NCBI GenBank assembly: GCA_934533005.1
Contig: CAKTBC010000023.1
Span: forward strand, 1 to 21,485
Length of the DNA: 21,485 nucleotides
Origin: an uncultured Oscillospiraceae bacterium
Lineage (GTDB): Bacteria; Bacillota; Clostridia; Oscillospirales; Oscillospiraceae
Direction: 5' to 3'
Below are positions 1 to 8,978 of the stretch, piece after piece (positions within the stretch are counted from its first letter, which is position 1; every line of letters starts with the position of its first letter). The position numbers and the translations under genes are program-made. The notes beneath the pieces are model-generated. The model was not told where the DNA came from. It did not search any database and worked only from the letters and a program-made list of their open reading frames with translations.

Positions 1-1608
1 CTCGCGGCGATCTTGCACCTGCGGGGGCTTTCCGAGCCCGCCGCGGCGCGCTCGTTCCTCCGCGGCGGCGCGGAAACGCTCACAAACCCGCTCGAGCTCA
101 CCGGCATGGTGGACGCCGTGCAGCGGCTCTCCCGCGCCGTGGCAACGGGCGAACACGTCGCTGTATACGGCGATTACGACGTGGACGGCATCACCGCCGC
201 GTGCCTCCTTACTGACTATCTGCGCTCGCGCGGTCTCACCTGCGAGCTGTACATCCCCGACCGCATCCGCGAGGGATACGGCCTCAACAACGCCGCCATC
301 GACGTGCTCGCGGAAAAGGGCGTCACGCTCATCGTGACGGTGGACTGCGGCGTTACAAATCTCGAAGAGACGGCCTACGCCGCGCAGCGCGGCGTGGACA
401 TGATCGTGACCGATCACCACGAGTGCCGCGAAACGCTCCCGGAGGCCGAGGCGGTCGTCGACCCCAAGCAGCCGGACGGAAACGGCATCGGCACGGCGCT
501 CGCGGGCGTGGGCGTGGCGTTCAAGCTCGTGTGCGCCATGGACGGCGACGCCGGCAAAATGCTCGCGCGCTACGGCGATCTCGTCGCGGTCGGCACGGTG
601 GCGGATGTGATGCCGCTGCTCGGCGAGAACCGCTTCATTACACGCTGCGGTCTGCAGAAGATTGCCGCGGGCGACTGCCGCCCGGGCTTTCTCGCGCTGG
701 CGGAGGAGGCTGGCGTGCGCGATAAGCCGTTCACGGCTTCGACCGTGGGCTTTTCGCTCGCCCCGCGCATCAACGCCGCCGGACGGCTCGGCGAGCCGAG
801 TCTCGCGGTGCGGCTGCTCGAAGAGACCGACCCGCGCCGCGCGCGCATTCTGGCCGCGGAGCTGTGCGCCAAAAACCGCGAGCGGCAGGCACTCGAAACG
901 GAGATCTGGCGTGAGGCCGTCGAACGGCTGCACGGCGAACGGCCGGACGCGCCGATCGTTCTCGCGGCGGAAAACTGGCACCCCGGCGTGATCGGCATCG
1001 TCGCTTCGCGCCTGACGGACGCTTACAGCGTCCCCGCGGTGATGATCTGTCTCGATGGCGAGAGCGGCAAGGGTTCCTGCCGCAGCACCGGCTCCTTCAA
1101 TCTTTTTGAGGCGCTTTCGGCGTGCTCGGACTGTCTGGAGGGCTTCGGCGGCCACGCGATGGCCGCGGGCGTCACGGTGCACCGCAGCCGCGTGGACGAG
1201 CTGCGCGAGCGGCTTCGCGAATACTATCTCTCCCATCCCGACCGGACGCTCCCGGCGCTGGAGGCGGATCTTCTCGTTGATTCGCCGGAGCTTTTGACAA
1301 TGGCCTCCGTCGAATCGCTCGACGAGCTGGAGCCGTGCGGCAACGGCAATCCGCGGCCGCTGCTCTATATGGAAAACGTTTCGCTCGACTCCGCGCAGCC
1401 CATCGGCGGCGGAAAGCATCTGCGGCTGAAGCTTTCGAAATTTGCGCAGACCTACGACGGCGTGTTCTTTTCCCAGACCGCGCCCGCGCTCGGCGTGCGC
1501 GCCGGACAGCGCTGCGACATTGTGTTTGTGCCGCAGATCAACGAATTTCACGGCCGGCGCAGCGTGCAGCTTGTGATCACCGATCTGCGCCGAAGCAAAG
1601 AAGGATAA
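1..1608 (+). CDS. recJ: Single-stranded-DNA-specific exonuclease RecJ, 5' end outside the window
   Basis: RecJ degrades single-stranded DNA 5' to 3' in recombination repair, mismatch repair and rescue of stalled forks. The reading frame is open from base 1, so the true start lies upstream. The TTG at 13 is not a convincing start, because the family's N-terminal segment is only partly present; roughly 35-45 residues seem to be missing. The DHH phosphoesterase motifs are clear: YGDYDVDG near 166-189, a DCG motif near 343-351 and DHH at 412-420. The DHHA1 domain follows, with its GGHAMAAG motif at 1147-1170, and the C-terminal part has the OB-like region typical of RecJ. The stop is 4 bases before rel, so the two are co-transcribed. 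In many clostridia apt sits between recJ and rel; it is absent here. The identification is secure. Confidence 0.96.
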   Translation, partial: LAAILHLRGLSEPAAARSFLRGGAETLTNPLELTGMVDAVQRLSRAVATGEHVAVYGDYDVDGITAACLLTDYLRSRGLTCELYIPDRIREGYGLNNAAIDVLAEKGVTLIVTVDCGVTNLEETAYAAQRGVDMIVTDHHECRETLPEAEAVVDPKQPDGNGIGTALAGVGVAFKLVCAMDGDAGKMLARYGDLVAVGTVADVMPLLGENRFITRCGLQKIAAGDCRPGFLALAEEAGVRDKPFTASTVGFSLAPRINAAGRLGEPSLAVRLLEETDPRRARILAAELCAKNRERQALETEIWREAVERLHGERPDAPIVLAAENWHPGVIGIVASRLTDAYSVPAVMICLDGESGKGSCRSTGSFNLFEALSACSDCLEGFGGHAMAAGVTVHRSRVDELRERLREYYLSHPDRTLPALEADLLVDSPELLTMASVESLDELEPCGNGNPRPLLYMENVSLDSAQPIGGGKHLRLKLSKFAQTYDGVFFSQTAPALGVRAGQRCDIVFVPQINEFHGRRSVQLVITDLRRSKEG

Positions 1609-1612
1609 AATC

Positions 1613-3823
1613 ATGGCAGAAGAAATTGTGGAACAGGGCTATCGGGAGCTTGCCGATACCATTTTGGAACATAACCCTGGCGTTGATCTCGGCCGGGTGC
1701 GCGCGGCGTTTGAGCTTGCCGACCGCGCCCACAGCGGGCAGAAGCGCAAGGCGGGCACGCCGTATGTGACCCATTGCGTCGCCGCCGCGCAGATCTGCGC
1801 GGAAATGGGGCTGGACGAGGACAGCATCGTGGCGGCGCTGCTGCACGACTGTATTGAGGACACCGCCATCACCCACGAGGATATCGCCCGGCAGTTCGGC
1901 ACCGAGGTTGCCGACATTGTCGAGGGCGTTACAAAGCTCACCCGCGTGCAGTTTACGAGCCGCGAGGACGAGCAGATGGAAAACCTCCGCAAAATGCTCA
2001 TGGCCATGGCGAAGGATATCCGCGTCATCCTCATCAAGATCGCCGACCGGCTGCACAACATGCGCACGATGGAATACATGGTCGCGCAGAAGCAGCTTGA
2101 AAAGTCGCTCGAGACGATGGAGATCTATGCGCCCATCGCCCACCGTCTCGGATTGCAGAAGGTGAAGTGGGAGCTTGAGGATCTCTCGCTCAAATACCTC
2201 GACCCCGACGGCTACCGCGAGATCATCACCTATCTCGACAGCAAAGCGAACGTGCTCAACAAGTTCATGTCTGACGTCGAGAAAAAAATCACCGACCGGC
2301 TCACCGAGTACAACATCCACGCAACGGTGCAGAGCCGCATCAAACACACCTACAGCATCTACCGCAAGATGTACACGCAAAAACGCGGACTGGACGAGAT
2401 TTTTGACCTGTGCGCGTTCCGCGTTATCGTGGACGATATCCCCGACTGCTACAACGTCCTTGGCCACATCCACGACATGTTCCGCCCCGTGCCGGGCCGG
2501 TTCAAGGACTATATCGCCACGCCCAAGCCCAACGGCTACCAGAGCGTGCACACAACTGTCCTCGGCGAGGAAGGCATCATGTTCGAGGTGCAGATCCGCA
2601 CCTGGGAGATGCACCGCATCAGCGAATACGGCATCGCCGCGCACTGGAAGTACAAATCCGGCGGCGCGGGCGTCCGCGCCGGAGATGAGGAGAAGTTCGC
2701 CTGGATCCGCCGCCTGCTCGAAGCGCAGCAGGACACCGACGCGCAGGACTTCGTTCACAATCTCAAAATGGATATGTTCAACGACGAGGTGTTCGTATTC
2801 ACGCCGCAGGGCGACGTGGTGAACCTCCCCGCCGGCGCGTGCCCGATCGACTTTGCCTACGGCATCCATTCCGCCGTCGGCAACCGGATGATCGGCGCGA
2901 AGGTCAACGGGCGCATCGTGCCGTTTGACTATACGCTGCAAAACGGCGACATTGTCGATATCATCACGTCCAAATCCGCGCCGGGGCCGAGCCGCGACTG
3001 GATGACGCTCTGCAAATCCAACGCCGCCCGCTCCAAGATCCGCCAATGGCTCAAAAAGGAGCGCCGCGAGGAGAACATCGTCCGCGGCAAGGAGATGTTC
3101 GAAGGCGAGCTGCGCCGTGCGGGGCTCACAACGGCGTATCTTGAGGACGACGAGCTTTTGCAGACGTGCATCAAAAAGCTCTCCGTCACGAGTCTGGACG
3201 ACATGTACGCCGCCATCGGCTACGGCGGCATCACCTGCACGCGCGCCGTCAACCGCTTCAAGGACGAGATCGCCCGCGCCGCCCGCACGCAGGCGAAAAG
3301 CCACAAGAGCGAGCTCGACCGGATCAACGAGTCTGTCGAGCGCCACAGCGCGCAGCAGGCCAAGGCCGTGCAGGGCGTTCTCGTGGAGGGCATGGACAAC
3401 TGCCTCATCAAGTTCTCCCGCTGCTGCACGCCGGTGCCAGGTGATCCGATCGTCGGGTTCATCACGCGCGGGCAGGGCGTTTCCATCCACCGCGCCGACT
3501 GCCCAAACTATCTCAACAGCCTGTGCAAGCGCGAGAAGGAAGGCCGCTGGCTGAACGTTTCCTGGGCGGACAAGACGATGGGGCTTTATTCCACGACGCT
3601 CCGCATTCTCGCGCGCGACCGCAACGGTCTCGTGCTGGACATTGCCGCCGTGCTCAACGCGCTCAACGCCAAGGTGCGCTCGCTCAACGCCCGCTCGCTC
3701 CCGGAGGGCAACGCGCTCATCTATGTCACCACCGAAGTCCCCGATCTTGCCTCGCTGCGGCTCATCATGGCGAGGATCCGCACGCTCGGTGGCGTGCGCG
3801 AGATCGACCGCGGCAACGGATAA
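1613..3823 (+). CDS. rel: Bifunctional (p)ppGpp synthetase/hydrolase (Rel/SpoT family)
   Basis: This long RelA/SpoT homologue makes and degrades the alarmone (p)ppGpp on ribosomes, driving the stringent response. Its 736 residues match the usual length. The N-terminal HD hydrolase domain keeps its metal and catalytic residues: H54, H78-D79, E82-D83 and D145 in IKIADRLHNM. The synthetase domain has RFKD at 296-299, the form typical of bifunctional Rel rather than synthetase-only RelA, and the EVQIRT motif at 325-330. A TGS domain (about 391-453), a conserved Cys region (C604-C605 and H626/C630) and an ACT domain (about 658-733) follow. All domains look intact, so both activities are expected. 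AAGGA at 1601-1605 is the ribosome binding site and overlaps the end of recJ. dtd follows 14 bases later, an order common in Bacillota. Confidence 0.97.
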   Translation: MAEEIVEQGYRELADTILEHNPGVDLGRVRAAFELADRAHSGQKRKAGTPYVTHCVAAAQICAEMGLDEDSIVAALLHDCIEDTAITHEDIARQFGTEVADIVEGVTKLTRVQFTSREDEQMENLRKMLMAMAKDIRVILIKIADRLHNMRTMEYMVAQKQLEKSLETMEIYAPIAHRLGLQKVKWELEDLSLKYLDPDGYREIITYLDSKANVLNKFMSDVEKKITDRLTEYNIHATVQSRIKHTYSIYRKMYTQKRGLDEIFDLCAFRVIVDDIPDCYNVLGHIHDMFRPVPGRFKDYIATPKPNGYQSVHTTVLGEEGIMFEVQIRTWEMHRISEYGIAAHWKYKSGGAGVRAGDEEKFAWIRRLLEAQQDTDAQDFVHNLKMDMFNDEVFVFTPQGDVVNLPAGACPIDFAYGIHSAVGNRMIGAKVNGRIVPFDYTLQNGDIVDIITSKSAPGPSRDWMTLCKSNAARSKIRQWLKKERREENIVRGKEMFEGELRRAGLTTAYLEDDELLQTCIKKLSVTSLDDMYAAIGYGGITCTRAVNRFKDEIARAARTQAKSHKSELDRINESVERHSAQQAKAVQGVLVEGMDNCLIKFSRCCTPVPGDPIVGFITRGQGVSIHRADCPNYLNSLCKREKEGRWLNVSWADKTMGLYSTTLRILARDRNGLVLDIAAVLNALNAKVRSLNARSLPEGNALIYVTTEVPDLASLRLIMARIRTLGGVREIDRGNG

Positions 3824-3837
3824 ACGGAGGAAATGCT

Positions 3838-4287
3838 ATGAAAGCCGTCGTAACGAGAGTCAACAGCGCCCGCGTGACCCGCGCCGAAACCGGCGAGGTG
3901 CTCGGCGAGATCGGCAAGGGGTTTCTTGTGCTGCTCGGCGTCCATGTGGACGACACCGAAAAGGAAGCCGCGAAGATCGCCGACCGCATCTGCGGTCTGC
4001 GCGTTTTTGATGACGAAAACGGGAAAATGAACATCCGTCCCGCCGACGCAGGGGCAGAGCTGCTCATCGTGAGCCAGTTCACGCTTTATGCAGACGCGCG
4101 CTCGCGCCGCCCCGGCTTTACCGCCGCGGCGCGGCCGGACACCGCCATCCCGCTCTATGAGCGCGTTGTCGCGCTCTGCCGCGAGGCCGGGTTTCATGTG
4201 GAGACCGGCGAGTTCGGCGCGGACATGCTCGTGGAGTCCGTCAATAACGGCCCGATCACCATTCTGCTGGATACCAAGGAGCTGTGA
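3838..4287 (+). CDS. dtd: D-aminoacyl-tRNA deacylase (Dtd)
   Basis: Dtd hydrolyses the ester bond of D-aminoacyl-tRNAs (and glycine mischarged on tRNA-Ala) in the cytoplasm, keeping D-residues out of proteins. The 149-residue product has the usual family length. Both signature motifs are present: SQFTL at 79-83 and the Gly-cisPro motif NGPIT at 137-141, which reaches across the dimer into the partner's active site. The ATG at 3838 is chosen because GGAGG lies 7 bases upstream (3826-3830). The frame is open further upstream inside rel, but no family sequence is found there. Placement directly after rel is the common Bacillota arrangement. Its stop overlaps an ATG at 4287, but the next gene probably starts at 4302. 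Confidence 0.96.
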   Translation: MKAVVTRVNSARVTRAETGEVLGEIGKGFLVLLGVHVDDTEKEAAKIADRICGLRVFDDENGKMNIRPADAGAELLIVSQFTLYADARSRRPGFTAAARPDTAIPLYERVVALCREAGFHVETGEFGADMLVESVNNGPITILLDTKEL

Positions 4288-4288
4288 T

Positions 4289-4296
4289 GGAGAGGA
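4289..4296 (+). promoter_or_regulatory. Ribosome binding site fixing the start of the phosphoesterase lipoprotein
   Basis: GGAGAGGA lies 5 bases before the ATG at 4302. The in-frame GTG at 4284 and ATG at 4287 have no such site upstream. Starting at 4302 also gives a clean signal peptide beginning MKRPV with the lipobox cysteine at residue 20. Confidence 0.7.
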
Positions 4297-4301
4297 ATGC
4301 G

Positions 4302-5651
4302 ATGAAACGCCCGGTACGCATGCTTGCGCTGCTCTGCGCGCTGCTGCTTCTTTCGGGCTGCGCCGCACCGGCGGCGCCTGCCAGCGCAGCGCCGGTTTCC
4401 GCGGCGGAGCCGACGCTCTCTCCCACGGCAGAGCCAACGCCGGAACCGACGCCGGCGCCGACCGCCGAGCCGGTGATGCACGCGGAAACGGAGGTCTCCG
4501 GCGAGGCGACCTACATTCTCCCCGGGCAGACCGATGCGACCGTGCTCCTCTGCTGGAGCGGCGCGCACTACCGCGAGGGGATGCGCGTTCTCTACGGCGT
4601 GGCCGGAGAGGACGACGCGCTTCCGGCGGAGCCCACCGTTGTGGAGCCCACGGAATCTGCACTCGGCGAGGCGCTCTGCTCGGCCGATAAGTCGCAGTAT
4701 GTGGCGGAGCTCGCTGTTGAACCGGCAACGCGGTACGCCTACGCCGTTGTGAAAAACGGCGAGGAGCCGGACGCCGTATACCATTTCCGCACGAACGATG
4801 CCGGGGAGCTGCACACCGCTGCCGTTTCGGACACGCATCTCTATTCCCACAAATACCATCCGGCGCTGTTCGAGGCAATGTTTGAAAATATGCTCAGCGC
4901 GGAGCTTGCAAACGGCAATCCGCTCGACATGATCATCCACACGGGCGACATTCTCGACCACTTTGAATATTCGCTCGATACGATCTTTCACGACATTCCG
5001 ATGCTGCGGAGCTTCCCTCTCGCCTCTGTGGCCGGGAATCACGATTCTCTGCTTGTGGCGCGCCACCGCATCCCGATGACCGGGCAGGACAAGACCACCG
5101 GCAACTTCTGGTTCGTCCGGGGCGGCGTGCTGTTCATCGGCGTGCAGATCGGCGAGCGGAATTTTGAAGCGCACACGAAGTTCATGGAGTCGCTCCCGGA
5201 GATCGTGCCGGAGCACAACTGGACGGTTCTGCTGATCCACTACTCCATGCGCAGCAACGGCCTGCACGGCCACGACGGGCCGGTCGCCGGCTTTCGCGAC
5301 GCGCTCGAGCCGACGATGGACGCGCTGGACGTTGATCTCGTGATCTCCGGCCACGACCACGAATACAACCGCACGGCGCTGCTCGGCGGCGACGCTCCGG
5401 TGGCCGACACGTCCCCCGTGCTCTATAAGCAGCCGGGCGAGCGGATCTATATCACGCTTCCCTCCGGCACCGGACTCAAGTACTACTACGACAGCGCCCG
5501 CAGCGCGGACTTCCCCGTTGTCGCCGAGGGTCTTGAGCAGGAGCCGGGATTTGTCATGTTTGATTTTACGCCGGACGAGATCTCTCTGAGCGCCCGCAAC
5601 GGCAACACCGGCGAGGAGATCGACGCCGTAACGCTGCGCCGCGCCGCATAA
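4302..5651 (+). CDS. Lipoprotein metallophosphoesterase (calcineurin-like, purple-acid-phosphatase type)
   Basis: This is predicted to be a lipid-anchored extracellular phosphoesterase with a two-metal centre. The signal peptide ends in lipobox LSGC (C20), followed by a Pro/Thr/Glu/Ala-rich linker to about residue 58. A beta-rich domain at about 62-165 resembles the fibronectin-like N-terminal domain of purple acid phosphatases. The catalytic domain has all five metallophosphoesterase blocks: SDTH (176-179), GD (215-216), GNHD (245-248), the H of LIHY (313) and GHDH (350-353). The active site is therefore intact, but the substrate cannot be told; phosphomonoesters, phosphodiesters or nucleotides are all possible. 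The gene lies between dtd and a metallo-beta-lactamase-fold gene, 21 bases before the latter, so it is probably co-transcribed. A secreted enzyme is an unusual guest in this otherwise cytoplasmic block. Confidence 0.9.
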   Translation: MKRPVRMLALLCALLLLSGCAAPAAPASAAPVSAAEPTLSPTAEPTPEPTPAPTAEPVMHAETEVSGEATYILPGQTDATVLLCWSGAHYREGMRVLYGVAGEDDALPAEPTVVEPTESALGEALCSADKSQYVAELAVEPATRYAYAVVKNGEEPDAVYHFRTNDAGELHTAAVSDTHLYSHKYHPALFEAMFENMLSAELANGNPLDMIIHTGDILDHFEYSLDTIFHDIPMLRSFPLASVAGNHDSLLVARHRIPMTGQDKTTGNFWFVRGGVLFIGVQIGERNFEAHTKFMESLPEIVPEHNWTVLLIHYSMRSNGLHGHDGPVAGFRDALEPTMDALDVDLVISGHDHEYNRTALLGGDAPVADTSPVLYKQPGERIYITLPSGTGLKYYYDSARSADFPVVAEGLEQEPGFVMFDFTPDEISLSARNGNTGEEIDAVTLRRAA

Positions 5652-5672
5652 GCTATCGAGGAGGAAGAAACC

Positions 5673-6299
5673 ATGCTCATCAAAGCCATTGAAGTCGGGT
5701 ATCTGCAAACCAACTGCTACATCGTCGCGGACGAGGCGACGCTCGACGCCGCCGTCATCGACCCCGGCGCGGACTCCAATCTCATTCTGGACTACATCGA
5801 GCGCTGCCACTTCCATGTGCGCGCCATTCTGCTCACGCACGGCCACTTTGACCACTGCATGGGGCTGGAAGAGGTGCACGATGCGACCGGCGCGACCGTT
5901 TACATGTCCCACGCCGATCTCACGACCGACATCGGCAACGGGATGTTCGGCAACGAGGACTTTGAGCTCGACCCGCCGGACGATACCGTGTTCGTCCGCG
6001 AGGGCGACGTGATCGAGGCGGGCTCGCTCACGTTCGATGTGCTTGAAACGCCCGGCCACACCCCCGGCGGGCTGACATTCCGCTGCGAGGACTGCCTTTT
6101 CACCGGCGATACGCTCTTCCGCATGTCCTGCGGCCGGTACGATTTCCCGGGCAGCAGCTCGCTCGAGCTCGGCCACTCGCTGGAAAAGCTGCGCGATCTG
6201 CCCGGCGACTATGAGGTCTACCCCGGTCACGAGGGCAGCACGTCGCTCGAATACGAGCGGCGCTTCAACCCCTATATGCTTCGTCCCTGGGATCTATAA
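5673..6299 (+). CDS. MBL-fold metallohydrolase, glyoxalase II-like
   Basis: This is a 208-residue cytoplasmic metallo-beta-lactamase-fold hydrolase, close in length and motifs to the short glyoxalase-II-like (YcbL/YqgX) group. Those proteins hydrolyse thioesters such as S-lactoylglutathione or related thiol adducts. The metal ligands are complete: THGHFDH at 55-61, H129 in ETPGHTPGG, D146 in FTGDTLF and H186 in YPGHEG. There is no signal peptide. A strong GAGGAGGAAG site begins about 15 bases before the ATG. In clostridia an enzyme of this type often follows rel and dtd. The stop TAA is immediately followed by the ATG of the first LRR gene. The true substrate cannot be deduced. Confidence 0.9.
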   Translation: MLIKAIEVGYLQTNCYIVADEATLDAAVIDPGADSNLILDYIERCHFHVRAILLTHGHFDHCMGLEEVHDATGATVYMSHADLTTDIGNGMFGNEDFELDPPDDTVFVREGDVIEAGSLTFDVLETPGHTPGGLTFRCEDCLFTGDTLFRMSCGRYDFPGSSSLELGHSLEKLRDLPGDYEVYPGHEGSTSLEYERRFNPYMLRPWDL

Positions 6300-7946
6300 A
6301 TGATGAAACAAACCAAATCTCGTGTATGGTACATACCGGCGGCGGTGCTCGTGCTTTTGCTTGCTGCCGCGATATGGTTTTTCTGCTCGTACAGCGTATT
6401 TTCCGGCCGGGTGATCTCCCGCCGGGCGGAGACGGTCGATCTTCGCGGCACGGATGTTTCGCCGGAGGAGATCGACGCGCTCTCGGCGAAATACCCCGGC
6501 AAAACCTTCGTATGGGATGTGCCGCTCTCCGGCGGCAGCCGACCCAGCGACGCCGAAAGCATCGAAATTTCTTCGCTTTCGGCAGAGGATGTCCCGCTTT
6601 TCGCCCGGTTTCCCGCTCTGCAGAGCGTGGATGCGTCCGCCTGCACGGACTACGCCGCGCTCAACGCGCTGCGAAGCGCCTATCCGGCGCTGAAGCTCAC
6701 CGCCTTCGTCTCCGTCGGCGGAAAGGATGTGCCGCTTGGTGCCCAGCGCGCCGTGCTGCGCGCCGACACGCCGCTCGAGGAGCTGCTGGAAGCGCTGCCC
6801 TTCCTTCCCGAGCTTTGCAAGGTATCCTTTGCGGGCGAGGCGGTATCCTATGAAATGCAGGACGCTCTCACCGCGGCGTTCCCCGGCATAACGTTCCAGT
6901 GGAACATGGAGCTGCTCGGCAAGACGTTCTCCTCCGCAGCCAAGTCGATCTCCTTCGCCGGGATGACGCTCAGCGCGCAGGACGTGGATACGCTTCGCGA
7001 AAACTTTTTCCGCTTCCCGGCGCTCGAGCGCGTGGATCTGACCGGCTGCGGTCTTACCAAGGAGCAGCTGGACACCATCCGCGCCGCGACAGCGGCGATC
7101 CCGGTGTATGAGCTCACGCTCTTCGGCCAGACCGTTTCGACGGACGCGGTCGAACTCGATTTCAGCGATATCTGGATGGGTATGCTCGGTGCCGAGGTCA
7201 TTGAGGGCGTTCTTGACGAGTTCCCGCTGCTCGAAAAGGTCGTGATGTGTGACTGCGGCATATCCAACGAGGATATGGCCGCGCTCAACGACCGGCACGA
7301 GAATGTCCGGTTCGTCTGGCGCGTATACTTTTCCGAATTCTCTCTGCGCACGGACGACACGAACTTCATCGCCGCCCGCGTGCGCAATGAGTTCCCGATC
7401 TACAGCAACGATCTTGAGGTGCTCAAGTATTGCCCCGATCTGATCGCGCTCGATCTCGGCCACAAGAACATCACGCATCTCAACTTTCTCCGCTATCTCC
7501 CGCATCTTAAATATCTCATCCTTGTCGAAAACGACGTGAACGACATCACACCCATCGGCGAATTGCAGGAGCTCACGTATCTTGAGATGTTCTGGACAAA
7601 GTGCGAGGACATTTCCCCGCTCCAAAACTGCAAGGCTCTCACCGACCTGAATATTTCCTATATCTACTGCCGTCCCGCCAAGTGTCTCGAAACGCTCATC
7701 AACATGCCGCAGCTTGAGCGGCTGTGGTACTGCGGCAACAACCTGAACGACGACCAGCTCGCCGAGCTGCAGGCCGCGCTGCCGGACACCGAAATGTATC
7801 TCGCCGCGCGCGGCGAGCCGACCGGCAGCACATGGCGCGAACACCCGCACTACTTTGAAATGCGCGACGCTTTCGACATGTACTACATGCCCGGCGGCAC
7901 GAACGGCGTGGACGAAAACGGGAATCAGATCATTATTACGGAGTGA
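6300..7946 (+). CDS. Membrane-anchored leucine-rich-repeat protein, first of three paralogues
   Basis: This 548-residue protein is predicted to be held by one N-terminal transmembrane helix (about 10-33, no lipobox) with the rest outside the cell. Residues about 44-350 contain about four to five copies of a ~68-residue unit whose core reads FPxLxxVDLxxCxLxxEQ and ends in a short beta segment such as FVWRVYF. Residues about 375-500 are classical LRRs (for example LIALDLGHKNIT). The end (508-548) carries a box, W-R, MRDAF and PGGTNGVDENG, shared with the two following genes. Function is unknown; LRRs usually bind proteins or glycans. The ATG abuts the stop of the upstream gene and has no good ribosome binding site, which suggests translational coupling. 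An ATG at 6303 is an equally possible start. Confidence 0.85.
   Translation: MMKQTKSRVWYIPAAVLVLLLAAAIWFFCSYSVFSGRVISRRAETVDLRGTDVSPEEIDALSAKYPGKTFVWDVPLSGGSRPSDAESIEISSLSAEDVPLFARFPALQSVDASACTDYAALNALRSAYPALKLTAFVSVGGKDVPLGAQRAVLRADTPLEELLEALPFLPELCKVSFAGEAVSYEMQDALTAAFPGITFQWNMELLGKTFSSAAKSISFAGMTLSAQDVDTLRENFFRFPALERVDLTGCGLTKEQLDTIRAATAAIPVYELTLFGQTVSTDAVELDFSDIWMGMLGAEVIEGVLDEFPLLEKVVMCDCGISNEDMAALNDRHENVRFVWRVYFSEFSLRTDDTNFIAARVRNEFPIYSNDLEVLKYCPDLIALDLGHKNITHLNFLRYLPHLKYLILVENDVNDITPIGELQELTYLEMFWTKCEDISPLQNCKALTDLNISYIYCRPAKCLETLINMPQLERLWYCGNNLNDDQLAELQAALPDTEMYLAARGEPTGSTWREHPHYFEMRDAFDMYYMPGGTNGVDENGNQIIITE
7878..7921 (+). repeat. Near-identical C-terminal box DNA, copy 1
   Basis: These 44 bases at the 3' end of the first LRR gene match 10638-10681 in the third LRR gene with a single mismatch (C at 7898, A at 10658). 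The segment encodes the residues MYYMPGGTNGVDEN. Surrounding DNA is clearly less alike. Confidence 0.85.
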
Positions 7947-7950
7947 GAAC

Positions 7951-8955
7951 ATGAAACGATGCTTTGTCCTATTCTTTGCGATCCTCGCGCTTTGTATTCT
8001 TTCCGCGTGCGGCGCGAACGAACCGGCCGCCGACGCCGTCTTAGTAGATGAAACGGCCGTTCCTACCCCGACGCCCGTTCCCACCCCGACGCCCGCGCCG
8101 GTCGAGGTCTATGGCGTCACTGTGCACTGGGACGACACGAAGATCGACCTGAGCGGGATGAAGATCGAGGACGAGGGCGCAGAGCTTCTGGAAGCGCTCC
8201 CCTCCCTGCCGCAGGTCGAGCGCGTCGATATGACCGAATGCGGTCTTACGAACGAGCAGATGGGCGCGCTGCAGGACGCATTCCCGGATGTGACGTTCGT
8301 GTGGCTGCTTCGCGTCTATATGTTTTACATGCCGTCCGATTCCGACTATTTCATCTCGAACCCGGACGCGGGGCTCAAGCCCAACACGCACCAGCATGGG
8401 CCGGACGGTCTTTACTACGCGCGCAACATGCGCTCGCTCGATTTAGGTCATTGCCATCTGACCAACATTCCGTTCGTGGCGAATATGCCGCACCTCCGGC
8501 ATCTCATTCTGGCCGACAATCTCGTTTACGACATTGCGCCGGTCGAAAATCTCAAGGAGCTGGAATGGCTGGAGCTCTTCAACACCGCCGTTAAGGACCC
8601 GACGCCGCTTCTCGGCTGCACCGCGCTGCGCGATCTGAACGTATGCTACATCGGTACGCCGGCGGACGCGCTCTTTGACACACTCTCGCAGATGACGTGG
8701 CTCCGACGGCTCTGGTGCACGGGAACGCGCATGAGCCGCGCGCAGGTTGAAGCGCTTCGCGAGGCTCTGCCGGACACGGAGGTCTGGTGCTCGCTCGGCG
8801 ACGAGTCCACCGGCGGCACCTGGCGCTACGACGAGGATTATTACGACATGCGCGACGCGTTCCACATGTGGTATATGGATCCGCTGGGCAACGAGGTCGA
8901 CCGACTGACCGAAGAAGAGCTCGCCGCCAAACACAAAAAATACTGGGGCTACTGA
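7951..8955 (+). CDS. Leucine-rich-repeat lipoprotein, short paralogue of its neighbours
   Basis: This 334-residue protein begins with a lipoprotein signal peptide (lipobox LSAC, C20) and a Pro/Thr linker with TPTPVPTPTPAP at about 39-50, so it should be lipid-anchored on the cell surface. It holds one copy of the ~68-residue unit (about 57-125, with VERVDMTECGLTNEQ), then the LRR block (MRSLDLGHCHLT onward). It ends with a diverged version of the shared box (GGTWRY, YYDMRDAFHMWYM at 297-309) that lacks the GGTNGVDENG part. The ATG at 7951 is chosen because GGAG lies 7 bases upstream and it yields the lipobox. The frame stays open further upstream, but that part overlaps the previous gene. Function is unknown. 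Confidence 0.85.
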   Translation: MKRCFVLFFAILALCILSACGANEPAADAVLVDETAVPTPTPVPTPTPAPVEVYGVTVHWDDTKIDLSGMKIEDEGAELLEALPSLPQVERVDMTECGLTNEQMGALQDAFPDVTFVWLLRVYMFYMPSDSDYFISNPDAGLKPNTHQHGPDGLYYARNMRSLDLGHCHLTNIPFVANMPHLRHLILADNLVYDIAPVENLKELEWLELFNTAVKDPTPLLGCTALRDLNVCYIGTPADALFDTLSQMTWLRRLWCTGTRMSRAQVEALREALPDTEVWCSLGDESTGGTWRYDEDYYDMRDAFHMWYMDPLGNEVDRLTEEELAAKHKKYWGY

Positions 8956-8978
8956 TATTTCCAACCGGAGGGTCTTCG

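Noticed and set aside
1577..3490. Long open frame on the minus strand opposite rel (about 637 codons), and a similar one opposite the phosphoesterase and MBL genes (4194-6230)
   Set aside because: Their translations are rich in A, R, V, L, H and D without family motifs. They mirror the third-position GC bias of intact, well-recognised genes on the plus strand, so they are antisense shadows.
8041..8100. Short tandem bases encoding the Pro/Thr run in the second LRR gene considered as a repeat or CRISPR-like array
   Set aside because: It is an imperfect, in-frame low-complexity linker after a lipobox, like the linkers of the phosphoesterase and OppA; there are no spacers or regular repeat units.
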